Source of the DNA: Branchiostoma lanceolatum
Lineage: Eukaryota > Chordata > Leptocardii > Amphioxiformes > Branchiostomatidae
Assembly (NCBI RefSeq): GCF_035083965.1
Contig: NC_089736.1
Coordinates: 7,195,501 to 7,259,500 of the forward strand
DNA length: 64,000 nucleotides
Direction: 5' to 3'
The notes beneath the pieces were generated by a model. It was not told the origin of the DNA and made no database searches. It saw only the letters and a list, made by a program, of their open reading frames with translations. Both the position numbers and the translations under genes were made by a program. Shown here piece by piece: positions 48,944 to 64,000 of this stretch (positions are counted from its first letter, which is position 1; every line of letters starts with the position of its first letter).

Positions 48944-50771
48944 GATGACAACGGCCATTGCACTTTCAATCCTGATCTTCATAACACATTAATATCAAAA
49001 TGTCTAAAATATTTTCTGTCAGTAATAACATCATATTTTCCACTTCATTGTAAGATTGTCTGCATTGATACTAAGAAGCAGCATTGTAAGTTTGATTCCC
49101 AAGAAGTCTTAAATCAGCAACCAGGTAGTAACTTATCATTTAAGCAGTAAGCAAAACTACAAAGTATCGTTTCTTTACTTTAGTAACCCACTATTGAAAG
49201 CTCAACATTCTAACACAAAGAAAATTTACACAAATATCTCCAGGGTTTCTGCAATGTTAAAAAATTTATGTAAATGTGCAATTATATCAAAGTATCTCCA
49301 CAAAACGTGAAGTGACGCTGAAATTAAAACAAAAATCTGTTGTACTAAAACTATGACACATTTTTCAGTAGTTTGGAATGACTCAAGTTTGGCACTGCCT
49401 CAATTTCGGCTGATTTTCCCACCCTCCGCTGGAAATTGTGCGCTACACCCAGTTTAGCGGAACAGATTCCCCCGAGAGCCCCACTGATGCTTATGAATAG
49501 AAATTGAAAATGATGCGTAGATGCCTGTGACGTCAATGCGGGGCACAAAGATTAGGCAACAAAGTCCCAGCGAATACATCACTCTAAATGGCTTCGATTG
49601 CAGTACGCTGAAGCAAATTTCCGGACAAGTAATTTTCTGGCAAAGGTCAGGCGGAGAGATATTTAGCCAGAATAAGGGGTGCACAAGGTGAAGCAAGGAT
49701 TTCCTTATAGAATGTTTCAGAGGTGACGTGCAGAGTACTTCACTGCACGCTGCACAAATTAAATAATGCTACACTGCAGCAAAGTGCTCTTTATTTAGCA
49801 CTGGAAGTAAGACTCGTGCAATCAATCATTTCCAACAGTACATGTAGTTTTGTAAACATATTTTTCTTCTGTCTTCAACTGTATAGAAACATTCTACCCA
49901 CAATTTAATGGTGCATAACTGGGACAGGCTGACTTTCAATATCTAACCTGTAAAAAACACCAGGGGGCACTAGCTCTACCTAATGTCCTGCCTAAAAAAA
50001 GTAGAAACAGAAGGAAAAGGCAAAATTATTTGACTATATATGAAGATCAACATATTTGACTTACATGTCTAATAATATACAGGTATATAACAAGAACATT
50101 CCCACAACATCAGTTGCCTAGCTATTATATTATCAAAACAACTGCTTGAAAAATGAGAATTGCAGAAAATGGCATGACCTGTCCCTGGTGCTGAATGTAT
50201 AACTGCACATAACTAGGGCTTCCGTCCACAAGCATTTCTAACATGCAATTTACTTCTACATTAAAAAATGCATATCAATATCGAAATAATGATAAATCTT
50301 TCATTAACATTTCCATAGTTTCTTGACTGACTGGTTAAAGCAAGGTGCTGGTATAAAGAACATTCATTTCAGGCACAATACTAGCAAGCAACAGAGCGAA
50401 CTGAAATGAGCCAAGGGAGGGAGTCCCCCTTCAGGATTCAACAGTACCCTTAGATGATTTATGATTCAGATAGGAGGTAAGCTTACATGCACTTTGCAAG
50501 CCTGTCCATGCTGGTATATTTCTAGGAGCACCTAACTGTAAGGCTCATCATACCATTTTCAATAAAGATCACAGACTGACTGTTCAACATATGGAATTAC
50601 ATTTCAGAGAAACCTAGTCGCTTTGAAAGCTTCCTGTGATACACATGTACATATTCAGGTTTCCTTTTAAAGAACATGAATACTGAAAACGATGCCGTCT
50701 GCAAGCAAGATGGTTATCATTTCTTCTCTATTCTACTGCCGGGCATAAGTATCTTCAAAATAGATGTACCA

Positions 50772-51060
50772 AAGAGCCTCCAGCATGTGAATGCATAATG
50801 TTAGGGAAGCAAAGAAAAACTAGGGCAAAGGGAAAATAGTATTCCCTATTCTGTATTCCTCGCACCACTATATCAGCTCTACCTCTGAACACTTCTGGGC
50901 ACAGGTATCGTCTTATAGTCATAAATCTTCTCAAGAGCCTCCAGCATGTGAAATGTATCATGTAAGTTATAACATGTAATGAAAAAGTAGGGCAAAAGAA
51001 ATACCACTATACCCTATTCTATGTTCGCTGCACCATTATCAGCTCTACCTCTGAACATCA
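50772..51060. repeat. 161-bp tandem duplication
   Basis: AAGAGCCTCCAGCATGTGAA occurs at 50772 and 50933; both are followed by AGGGCAAA, CCCTATTCT and ATCAGCTCTACCTCTGAACA. Confidence 0.8.
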
Positions 51061-52120
51061 TCCTTGTCTTTCTACAAATACTCTTATGAAATGAAGTTAA
51101 TAGAAAGTCCTGCATTTTTACCTTTTTTTGTCCTCTGTGTCCTCTTACCTAACACCTTTTCATCTTCTCGGGGCAAGTTTTTGTGACCAAGACTATCATG
51201 AAATTGGAAAGCTTAGTGTCATTACAAAACGAAGCCTGTACTGACGTCAAAATTTCAACCCCTTCCATAATCACATAATTAATGCATGGCGGAGCAGGGC
51301 ATGCTCAATCAAAGGGGTCCAGGGCAGGCCATTCCGCTCCTGACGTACATACGGACCTGCTCGCTGCATATCTACGAGACTGGAATATACAAGACTTGAC
51401 GTCAACTTCTCCGCTATGTATTCAGAGCCCTGGAAGTCACTACAAGACTGGAATACAGAACTATTGACGTCAACGGTCACATGAGGGAGAGGAATTTAGA
51501 TGCGCACAGTTTGCCGGGGTTGACTTATCTTTCAGAAATGGGTTTATCGCTTTGTGCAGACTTCATGTATTATACATGCATGGCTGCACAGCCTGTAGTT
51601 TGACTGGCCCTTGCTGGCGTCATACCCAAATTGATAGGGGATTAGAATTATCAGTATTGACATAGGTGCAGCTGTGTGACCGTGGAAGCAGAAATGGCAT
51701 GGATTTTGTGGCACTCATGGAATAGTAAGACCTTTCGTAGTAATGGTATTGGCAACTTTTGGGAGAGAACATTGACCAAAAATCATACATTTTGTCATAG
51801 TGATATTGGCAATTCATGGTAGAGAATACTAAAAAATCGAACATTAAACAAAAACCTTTTTCAAATCATTGATAACATACCATGATGACAATATGGACCA
51901 AACATCCTGGTCAAACAATAGATATTCCTACAAATACTCCATATCTTAAGTTGGAATTCGATAATTTGAGTAAACAGGTTCCACAGAGCGTTCCCTCAGC
52001 AGCAGGGGTGACTTTGGTCCCAATTTTGTATGAAAGAGTAACTGAACGAAACAGTAATCGCACGCAATTTCACCGTTTTGTGTCACGAATACTAATGTTT
52101 GATACTGACGTCACACTTAC

Positions 52121-52440
52121 GCACTTGCTGACACCCTGCATAAGTAAGGCGGCACTTCACCCGCCATGACTTTGAGGAACCCTCCGTTAAATAATCCCTC
52201 AAGGATGTAAAACTACCGTTGATAAGGATATCAGACAGAGGATGAGCTGTGGGGCCGAGGCTGCAGTACTGTGCTGACTTGCAAGGTGGTGTCTTACAAC
52301 AGCAAACATCACCTTCAAAGAAATCAGTCCACACAAACAGCTCATCTGTGAGATTTTCACCTTCTATGAGTTCTGCTATGAGATGGACTTTCAATGGCCG
52401 TCCTTTCCACAAAATCAAATCATTCGTAATTTTCTCATCT
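52121..52440 (-). CDS. Unassigned protein-like open frame, possible single exon
   Basis: About 105 codons on the minus strand are open and protein-like (LILWKGRPLKVHLIAELIEG, then DVCCCKTPPCKSAQYC, an NGS sequon and WRVKCRLTYAGCQQV), ending at a strong donor GTAAGT at 52115-52120. The start and acceptor are unclear; TAG at about 52440 could be an acceptor AG. Eight Cys in about 60 residues and a sequon suggest an extracellular protein. I do not recognise the family. It could be an exon of a nested gene, a pseudogene fragment or chance. Confidence 0.3.
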
Positions 52441-55400
52441 ACTCATATTCATAACTTGTGATTTCTAGCATTTTTTGATCTAGAAAACAACACAGATCAA
52501 AAAAATATCATCATACGAATGTTTTTCATCATACATGTAGTACATATGTCTGATGCATTCAATTGAAACGTGGTCCACACATGCACAAAGCGTGTTGTTA
52601 GAACAAATGACAATGTTGAACATTCCCCACGATAAAAGCAATTTTTACTAAGTCTAAACGACTCTATTGCATTTTATGATTGAACAGTAGCACATCAACA
52701 ATGGACACAGATTTTGATTAATGGTTTCTAAACCTTCAGAGAAATCCAGTACGGAGAAAAGCACTGCCTAGTAGATTAGCAGGTTTGCCTAGGACCTTTA
52801 CTGTGCTTATCTATAATCAACAACCTACTGTACTCCTGGACTGTCTATGCAGCTATGGTAAACAAGATTGTACATGTATAGATGTGATAGTAGAGTTATA
52901 AACCTATCTCCAGCTTGCAGGGTGATTGGGAGTCTGTCTCTCTTTTGTGCTACGGAAGAATCTAAGGAGCATTTCAAACTGAGCGCAAACTGCGGTTCAA
53001 TAAAAGCAATAGAAATTCATGGTGTATCACTGCAGTGATCGCTCAAACACAGGAATTCAATATTCCCGGCATTACACGGCAAATTGCCACACCTCCACAC
53101 TAGTCAATACTGTCACATCAATGTCAGGTTCTGCATGATGGTGGCTGCTTTCGCAGATGCCCCAGTTTGCTGTACTTTGGACAAAAATGTTCATGTTCAC
53201 ACTTCATGTTGTACACTCATGTAGATCTAAAGCTTAGCAATCTGAACTAACACCTGACAGTTCATATTTCTAAATTCGGGGTCGACATTTCAACTTCCAC
53301 CACCGCTGCAAATTGTTCTCCTAATCTTGGGTAACACAAACCTAATTATACAGATTATAAATGTTATGTTGTCTTTTTTGTATGTTTAAAAAAAAATCAC
53401 AAATATCACTGGTACCAGTACAATACTGCTCCAACGATACATATTAAAATTTCACTCTACTGACGTTTACTATACTGCAGATGTACACTGGTGAAAAAAT
53501 TACACCACCAGAAAGTTAATATACAGCAAATCACAGAAGCATCCACTGTAAATCCCTGTCTCATTACTGTTCTTCCTGACGTTGATGAAAACTGATGGTG
53601 GCTAGATCCAGTAGGTGTGAAAATGTATGCATTATTGCCTAGAGAAATAGGTCAACAAGATACAGTTGCTCCATGGTTTTACCATACTGTCAAGTTTCTA
53701 GGTCAATCGTATGCACATATAGATGGACAAGGCCAACGGAAAAGCCGACCAAGCAATTCTGCTTTGATATACATGTTGTTCACCACAAAAAGGATGACCC
53801 CCTCTGACTTCTAGAATGTTATTTATGGAAAATTATGCCATATCAAGATTTCCATTGTTAGTCGCTTCACGACCGGTAATATACCTGGACCAAATTTACA
53901 GAAAAAGATGTTTTGTCTGTAATTCAATTTTAAGGTTATTATTGAATTTGACAGACAAGTGACTGCTGCCTTTTCTATCTACATGTATATGTTAATTCTA
54001 TTCATCTGACCTTTGCCGATTTGTTTTTTCTTTTCACATTCAAATCTCATCAGCCAGAACTAGCATCAATGAACTGAAGTCTCCACAGAAATAGCCCAGG
54101 AAATAACAACATGAACGCAGCTTTCATTCTGAGGGTCGAGTTACAGCGTTTCCTCTACCATTACATTAGCACAGTAGCACCACCATGCCAAGAAAGCCGA
54201 CCACCATGCCAAAAAATAACCAATCTGTGATATTTACATAGAAACTGTTACAGTAATGAGACATTGCAGACTTGAACATGATCGAACACTGACTTCCTGT
54301 TCGCATCTACACAAATAACTCTATCTATTTACATAACGAGCGAGTCTAATAATTACATAAACAGGTCTCAACGACCTGTTCCTGCCGGCATCTTCCTGTT
54401 ATCAAAATAACAGTCCAAAAATAAAATACTATAACACTAGTCTACTGATGGGGAACCAAGGGCTGAATGTGTGAAAGTCATGAACAGGAAGACATACCTT
54501 ATTATAAAGGTAAGGTAAATCTACTGACTACTGATATCTCTGACTTACATGTTTTATCAGATTATCCTGACCGAGATCAGATGGTCATCTTACCTTTTCA
54601 TATATCACATCAAAAGATTCTGGTTCCCCGTAGTCAAGTGAGCAACAATAAAATTTGTTGTAACAGTTACCACACCTTCCTTGTAATAAAACCTGAAATT
54701 CTATGTTATCAAAGCAATGTCTCGCCCTTACCTCTTCGTGCCACTCCACCTATAAAATGAACACGTAATCCGCGCGAGCAACAAGACCGGCACCTATTGT
54801 CACACACTGCTGAGCGAACACAAAGGATAAACCTGGGCTGGGGATTCCCCCGGAAGAGTCTAAAAATGACCACCTAACTATGAGTCAGAGTCAGATTCTA
54901 GACATCACCATTACAGCATTACCGTGGAAAGCGTTACCTGGGATACACAATGACACATTCTCATTTACAAGGGTGTGGTAGATATAATAACTTGTAAGTC
55001 ATTTAGTGTGAAACAAACAACTAAGAGAAAGGACAGAATGGCTACATCCTAGCAGATACAACATGCCATGACATGTCAAGATATATTGATTTGACTGAAA
55101 CTGGCAGCAAAGAAAAAAGAAACTGACTTCAAAACCATTATGATGCATCCATGCATTCCATGGTGACATTTTGTCCAAAGCAATACACCATATGATGCAG
55201 AGTTGAAACATTCCTCTCTATAATGCATGAAGTGAGGACTCGACTGTCTTGTAGCCAACAGATTACATGTCCTTTCTGCCTTTACCGTAACCATGTCTTT
55301 CTACCTTAACATTAATTTTCTGTGATGATATCCACAACAATCAGTAAAACACCTGGCATGTGCAAATTAGTGAATCAGTAATACTATGTTCTGCTTTACA

Positions 55401-57508
55401 ACAACTTACATAACCTCTGAATCTAGTTCTATCACTACAGTATAAGGCTAATGAAAAAAGTACTATTAAGTCATATATTATGAGTACCTACTAGCTAGAT
55501 TGGCAAAAGCGAACTGCCATAATGTTGAAATCATGAGTGTGGTTACCTTATTGTCTGCTACACCTCATACATGATCCAAAATTACTGGGTGTGATGACAT
55601 GTACCAAAACAGCCCCCCATACCAACAGTAACCACAACTATTACCAGTTTATTTCCCAGCCATCTGTGTTGCATTAGATGCTTTTCTAGCTACTGTTGCA
55701 ACCTTGGCTTTAATCCAGCGGCGACCAAACCTACACTTTTCAGACCCTCAGGTAGAACGTGACTCACAGCAGAAAAGGCAAAGGTCTCCTGTCTTTGTTT
55801 TGCACATGAGCTGTACCTCCTTCTATGGTAAAACAAACAATCTAGACCTGATGTGCAGGGAACAAAGTCTAAAACCAAAATGTTATGTAAGTTTAACAGC
55901 CAGAAGCAAGCTTTGAAGCCAATGTTTCAAATTTGATCAAGCCAATATGATGCCCACTTGGTGGCTAAATTCATATGTGAACAGCTAAAACAGGCTAAAA
56001 TCATCATCTTCATTGGCGTTTTCTGCCTTTGTGATCACAACAACAACCTTTGTCAGAAGATGATGAAATATGTAGACATAATGACATTTCCTGCCAACCT
56101 TACAGTCAAAAGGACAAAGGTGTTCGATTACAATGTCACATGAAATGTTGATACCCCTCAAATGGAAATGTGGTAACGCTGAGATAGATCTACCAACTTT
56201 TCGCACTCAAATGTTTCTGGTAAAGGTGCGAAAATCTATGTGTAACTGCGAAAGAAAACGGAGAACATCATGTCTTTGGTGAAGAAGTCAGGGGGTATCA
56301 CTCATGGGGATGGCCACTGTTTGTAAACAGGTAACCTGACTACCACACAAACAAAAGGCACAACCTGTACTGGGAGGGGTGACTCAGGGCTAAAAATAGT
56401 TCCAAGTGACATCATCACTCCTTAGCGTGCAGGCACTGAAGTTTGAAGAACAACACCTGTTGGGCCCTTCAACTTAACAAGTAGCAATCACATACAAATG
56501 ACTAACATGTGTTTTAATCTTAATTCTGATATAATCTGCATTCATTCTGATAACAAACTTGGGTATATTAGAAACAAAAACCATACCCTGCTTTGCACAA
56601 TCATGGGCAATGGAAAGAATGAATCGACAACTGCAAACAAGTAGCAAACAATTTTTCATTCCTGTGTGATAATTTATCAGGTATAGCTGGACATTTGCCA
56701 ACAACCTGTCATTAAAACAAATTTTTGAAAAACCTTAAATTTTACTGGGTTGTCATAACCAAGACACTCATTTCAGGAAATACAAGTAGCGAATGCTCAG
56801 CGTCCTGTATATTTTTTTCAGGTGATTTTTTTTGGGGAAAGGTAAGGATGGTCTCATCCCAACTGAGTCATATGAACATCATACCAAATTTGGTCAAACT
56901 ACAAGAGGAGGGGACGGCTTGATTAATAATTCATCAGTATTGAACGAATCCCCGATAAACATCACGCACAAACCCTATTTTGCAAATGTATGTCTCCCAA
57001 GAGATTACTAGCGGGCCGTCCCGAAATGCAGGTATATCCAAAATCAATCTACATAATCCAATATTCGTCCGTGCAGTAGAATTAGTCCCTCGGTAAATTG
57101 AATGTTTTTCAGCAGAGAAATCGTCCCGTGTTCGGTCGCGAAGAGAAAGTTGGCGATTTTGTTTTTGTTGCAAATCTTGTTTTTGTTGCCTTTTCTACCG
57201 TAGAAAATGACAGTTGATTTTTTGTGTATCTTGATCATCACGGAGAAAATGTGACACCTGTAAAGTCCCACACATACAGGTAAAGGTAACGGTGATCTTA
57301 ACACCAAACAGCCCTTAATTGTGGTCCAATAAATACCTTAATCACAGAGAAAGACTACAAATTGCTACTTTGACACCCGCTACTATAGACGGGTCACGCG
57401 ACCCGCCGACGATCTAGCGGTGAAATCCACGTAGATTTTAGGCGGATCACCTGACGGATCGGTATCAAAAATACTTGATAACGACTCAATAAAATGTTAG
57501 AATCCTAC

Positions 57509-57640
57509 CTCTTTTTCTAGATGCACCAGAAGCGGCTAGATCGGCTGAAAAATAGCAGAAATCGTGTCCAAAACATCCATCTCTTTCCACCACCGCTAGG
57601 CCGCCATGTCGGCTAACCCAGGAATCTGCTGTTCAATCAA
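57509..57640 (-). other. Candidate non-coding first exon of the kinase gene, with uORFs
   Basis: On the minus strand a GC-rich segment with GACATGGCGGCC (YY1-like, common just after vertebrate start sites) runs to a donor AAAGAG|GTAGGA at 57503-57508. No coding gene on this strand lies nearer than the kinase, whose exon 1 has an upstream acceptor, so this is its likely leader. The 5' limit is a guess. It has three upstream ATGs (57607, 57580, 57576). Confidence 0.4.
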
Positions 57641-57924
57641 TTTGCTACCCCCTTACAAATAGCAATAACCTTTAAATTATACGTTAAAATATCATATAAT
57701 TGCCACAGCACTGGTCACAAAAACGTTTTTACGTATTTCTACCATGTGTTATATAAAAGGTGAAAGCACTTTTACACACATAGAATTATTTATCCGAGAA
57801 ATATGCACAAAATTGTAGAGTGTAATGAATAGATGTAACAGCCATCATGTGACGTGTGACGTTCCATCCTGGTTCACGACACCTGCGGCCACTTCCGGTA
57901 TAGCAGGGACTTCCCCAGCCCTTG
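57510..57924. promoter_or_regulatory. Probable bidirectional promoter of the kinase and HTATIP2 genes
   Basis: Head-to-head genes with about 300 bp between the probable kinase leader (minus) and the HTATIP2 start (57925, plus). Nearby sequence at 57360-57620 is CpG-rich (GGGTCACGCGACCCGCCGACG). There is no TATA box at a useful distance. Inferred from layout and composition. Confidence 0.45.
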
Positions 57925-60616
<2,692 letters not shown>

Positions 60617-63217
60617 TAATGATAGCAACTCCACTCATGTCAGCCAGGCTGCTGTTTTTATGTCGGTTGTGTGTCAGTCTCCTTGTTTTTAAGCATATTT
60701 CAAGGATTATCTGGAATTCTTGTCACTAACCAAAGTCTGCAGTTGGTGTATAGCAATGAACAAATTAAGAATCTCAGAATTGTTTGTTTGTTTATTCACA
60801 TGTATACAGACATTGTAAATAAATGCAGGGGAAGCTAGAGACATCATGGTATTTCATGGGCCTCCCAAACAAATTGAAAATATGAAAATTGGATGCAATG
60901 TTTCCTATGTGATGTATACTCCTTTGGGAAAAGTGAATTCTGTTGTTTATAGTACCCTACATATGCATGTGCAGACTAAACTGATCAAGAAGGGGCCAAC
61001 AGAAGTCCCTATCTGAACCATGATGGCAATATGCAGTCTAGGGAACAAACTGAAGTGGTATCTCTACTAACCCTTGTGGTGGAAATTTTGTACTGATTTT
61101 ACTGTTAAGAAAAGTGTCAACATTGTAGAAAATCAGTGAATATTGCTAATTGCAGATGCATCTATTCTGCTGTAGGCTGTCATGTCTGAAGTACTGTTAA
61201 TACTTATGTTCCATCATGTTTTGGTAAATTTCTTTTTTATTGAATAATTAACTTTCAGTTGTTGTTAACCCTTGTATGACAGGAAGTTAACTTCCAATAT
61301 AAGTTTTGTTTGTTTGTTTCTGTTTTATTTAGCCAGGGTGGCCCAACTCAGTGCACTAGACTGCTTTAATCCTAAGACTCATCTTAGTAAGAGGTTTGAT
61401 AGATGATAGATTTCTGATTTAATTATTAGATAAAGGTTGTTTCTGCTATGCAATTTTGTTCAACCTGAGACATTTTTGTGTGATGTTTGATAGATTTTTA
61501 ACCAATTTTTCAGTGTCTCCTTTGTAGTTTGAATATGTGATCTTTATTAATGACATGATCTCAGGGCAATGTATGGAATGACCAAATGGAATAAAGTTGA
61601 TCTGTTCCGATAAAGAGGTGTTATTTTTTTACCAATTTTTAGGCCTGCAAAAATAGCGCAACAAACATGTATAACTGCAACACCCTAAAAGCAAACCTGT
61701 CCTTGGTGCTGACTGCCATCTGTTGTTGTTAACAGACCTGTTCTTCGGTGTAAAACATTTTTAAGGGCTCTTGGCCCTGTAAAAAAATGTGTAGCATACA
61801 TATATAAAATGTCTTATAGCACCATAGAAGCAAACCTATCCTTGGTGTTGCAAACTGAGTAAAGTTGGACAACCTTGGCTGTACATATGTACCATCCAAA
61901 CCAATACATAAGTATCATCCAAACCAATAGATAGATAAACATTTCCAGATAACCTGATGAGAAATGCCTGCTAGTCTGATGTTCTGACGTTCAGCCAGGT
62001 GGCGCTGTTGAGTTGCACGAGAAAAACAGTTGTCATGATGATAAGGAAAAGTCTGCCTCCCTCATCTTTAATTCAAAAGTTAAGCAAACTAGAAAGGTCC
62101 GTAGCAAATATGACCTAAGTACAGTTTATGAAAATACGAAAGGAGAGCTAAAACATTCAAACTTGGGTCAGGCAAGAACTGTTAAATTTACAATACCAAT
62201 CAATCCCATCAACGCCTCCGGTCCATTCAATGATCGAAATCTGTGCTGGTGTCTCTTGCTCTAGTTCTGTGCATGGTTGTAGCGACCTCTAGTAATGTAT
62301 GAGAGCACTGCAGCTAAGTTACCCTCTTTGTCAACCTTACCTCGGGCAGTGATACAGAGAAAAAGTAGTTCATTCAAATCCGGACGCAAGAAAGCAAAAT
62401 GATGTACTGTTGAAATGAAATCATCCATATAGTATGTAGATAAGTAGAAATATTAGTCTGATTTCAGTATTCCATACCAATGTATACTTTTCACAAGTGG
62501 GATTATTTGGAGTGGAAGGATACATAGCAGTGCTGCGGTATGATTGTATTGGGAAGGTTGTGTAAGTCTGTGGCCCAGTTCAATAACAAGGTTAGGCACT
62601 ACTGCATCTTTGGGTTTTTTTCTCCCGTATAATCATTCATTCAAGGTAAAAAAAAGATCAATTTATCAAGCTGTCCTCCGTTCGGTGGTGAATTGTTCTC
62701 TATTGAAATGTTGTGAACATCAGGTCTTGTAGATCCAGGGAGACAGGATTTGGACTTTGGACTCAAGGAGGTTCTCTCCTCCTTGATTATCTTCATCATG
62801 TCTTGAGAGATGACAAAAGAGATACGTGCACCACCAGGAAGATGTAAAAGGGGATCCTAATCATCTATAACACTTTCAGCAGGATACTAACATTTACTAT
62901 TATTCTTGGATCTGTTTTACATGTCTGACCTAATTTTGATAATACCCCGCTGGTGCCGAGCTGAGTATATGAGTACCAACACAATCATGATCAATCATTG
63001 AAAGTCAGTTGGATAAGATAAGGAGATAACCTCCAGAAGTTAAATCCCTGAGTTTAATCAAGCCGTAAAGATTTAACCATCTTTAAGATAATGTTTATCT
63101 CGATTTTTAACCTTCATCAATGTTCTAACACAATTGCAACCATGAGGTTGAGTATGGCAGATATATGTATCAATACTGAACTTTGTCTTGCCATTTTGAC
63201 ATCCACTAATCCTACAG
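60617..63217. other. HTATIP2-A 3' UTR and spacer between the tandem copies
   Basis: About 1 kb of 3' UTR runs to the AATAAA at 61590. The spacer then holds two short echoes of a CAAACCT(G/A)TCCTTGGTG motif (61693, 61829) and no convincing exon. In particular I find no second hydrophobic first exon like that of copy A. A plus-strand frame at 62013-62264 lacks features. Confidence 0.5.
61590..61595 (+). terminator. HTATIP2: Poly(A) signal of HTATIP2 copy A
   Basis: Canonical AATAAA with a GT-rich stretch at 61612-61630 downstream. About 975 bp past the stop. A proximal AATAAA near 60817-60822 is an alternative. Confidence 0.55.
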
Positions 63218-63218
63218 A

Positions 63219-63721
<503 letters not shown>

Positions 63722-64000
63722 TGAACAAACTTAAGCAATTTTCACGCCTTTCCATCAGTAGCCATATTGTGCCAGTCATGCAGATCTCTTGTCATCTTTC
63801 CTTAACTGATTGGCACTAAAAGAATATCAATTTTGCATTGACATCATTATATTAGTTTTGAGTTATTGAGCTCAGAATTCAATAATTACCCAGATTCTTG
63901 AATCAACAATTCAATCGGTGTTCAGATTTGTATTGTCTATAGATGTACAAATGTATAGAAAGTTCTTATGACCTGAGAAACATGTAGAACTTTATACTGT

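Larger units (their letters stand above)
44444..57508. other. Probable leader intron of the kinase gene, 13 kb
   Basis: AT-rich sequence with no recognised exon. It holds a 75-bp repeat copy (48869-48943), a 161-bp tandem duplication (50772-51060), CRE sites at 49528, 51242, 51397, 51465 and 52106, and one unassigned protein-like frame at 52121-52440. Other open frames (46928-47311, 54467-54760) show no domain or splice support. Confidence 0.45.

Overview
This is nuclear DNA of an animal. Coding sequence is split into many short exons with GT/AG borders, introns are long and AT-rich, and the non-coding part is full of short inverted-repeat elements, tRNA-derived SINE-like repeats and minisatellites. 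The four protein families found (LIG4, an ST8Sia-type sialyltransferase, a DLK/LZK kinase, HTATIP2/TIP30) are all known from chordates. The kinase looks equally close to vertebrate MAP3K12 and MAP3K13, as expected of a lineage that separated before the vertebrate duplications. With the repeat style, my best guess is an invertebrate deuterostome, most likely an amphioxus (Branchiostoma). That is inference, not a database match.

Layout. (1) 121-16254, minus: a complete DNA ligase IV gene. I could assemble 29 coding exons that join in phase into 918 residues (human is 911). Its introns hold two arrays of one 57-bp minisatellite, a 22-bp minisatellite, a SINE, and a PIF/Harbinger-like transposon inserted inside an older inverted-repeat element. 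(2) 18161-21046, minus: a seven-exon Golgi alpha-2,8-sialyltransferase-like gene (416 residues), with a 196-bp MITE just 26 bp past the stop codon. (3) 26361-43931, minus: a DLK/LZK-type MAP kinase kinase kinase, 14 coding exons, 943 residues, with a non-coding leader that probably reaches back to about 57.6 kb. (4) 57925-60616, plus: an HTATIP2/TIP30 gene with six exons and 274 residues, divergent from the kinase gene over a short GC-rich interval that looks like a shared promoter. (5) 63219 to the window end, plus: the first two exons of a second, tandem HTATIP2 copy, cut by the window edge.

Functionally the genes are unrelated housekeeping or signalling genes: double-strand-break end joining, glycan sialylation, axon-stress/JNK signalling and an NADPH-binding trafficking/apoptosis factor. 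I see no operon or obvious co-functional cluster. The unusual material is mostly structural. In the kinase gene three separate exon borders, splice sites included, lie inside short tandem duplications. Its introns carry at least ten perfect TGACGTCA (CRE/ATF) sites where about one is expected by chance. A phase-compatible alternative first coding exon sits between two of them.

Exon coordinates were derived by hand from splice-site consensus, reading-phase continuity and remembered family sequence, so borders are predictions without transcript evidence.
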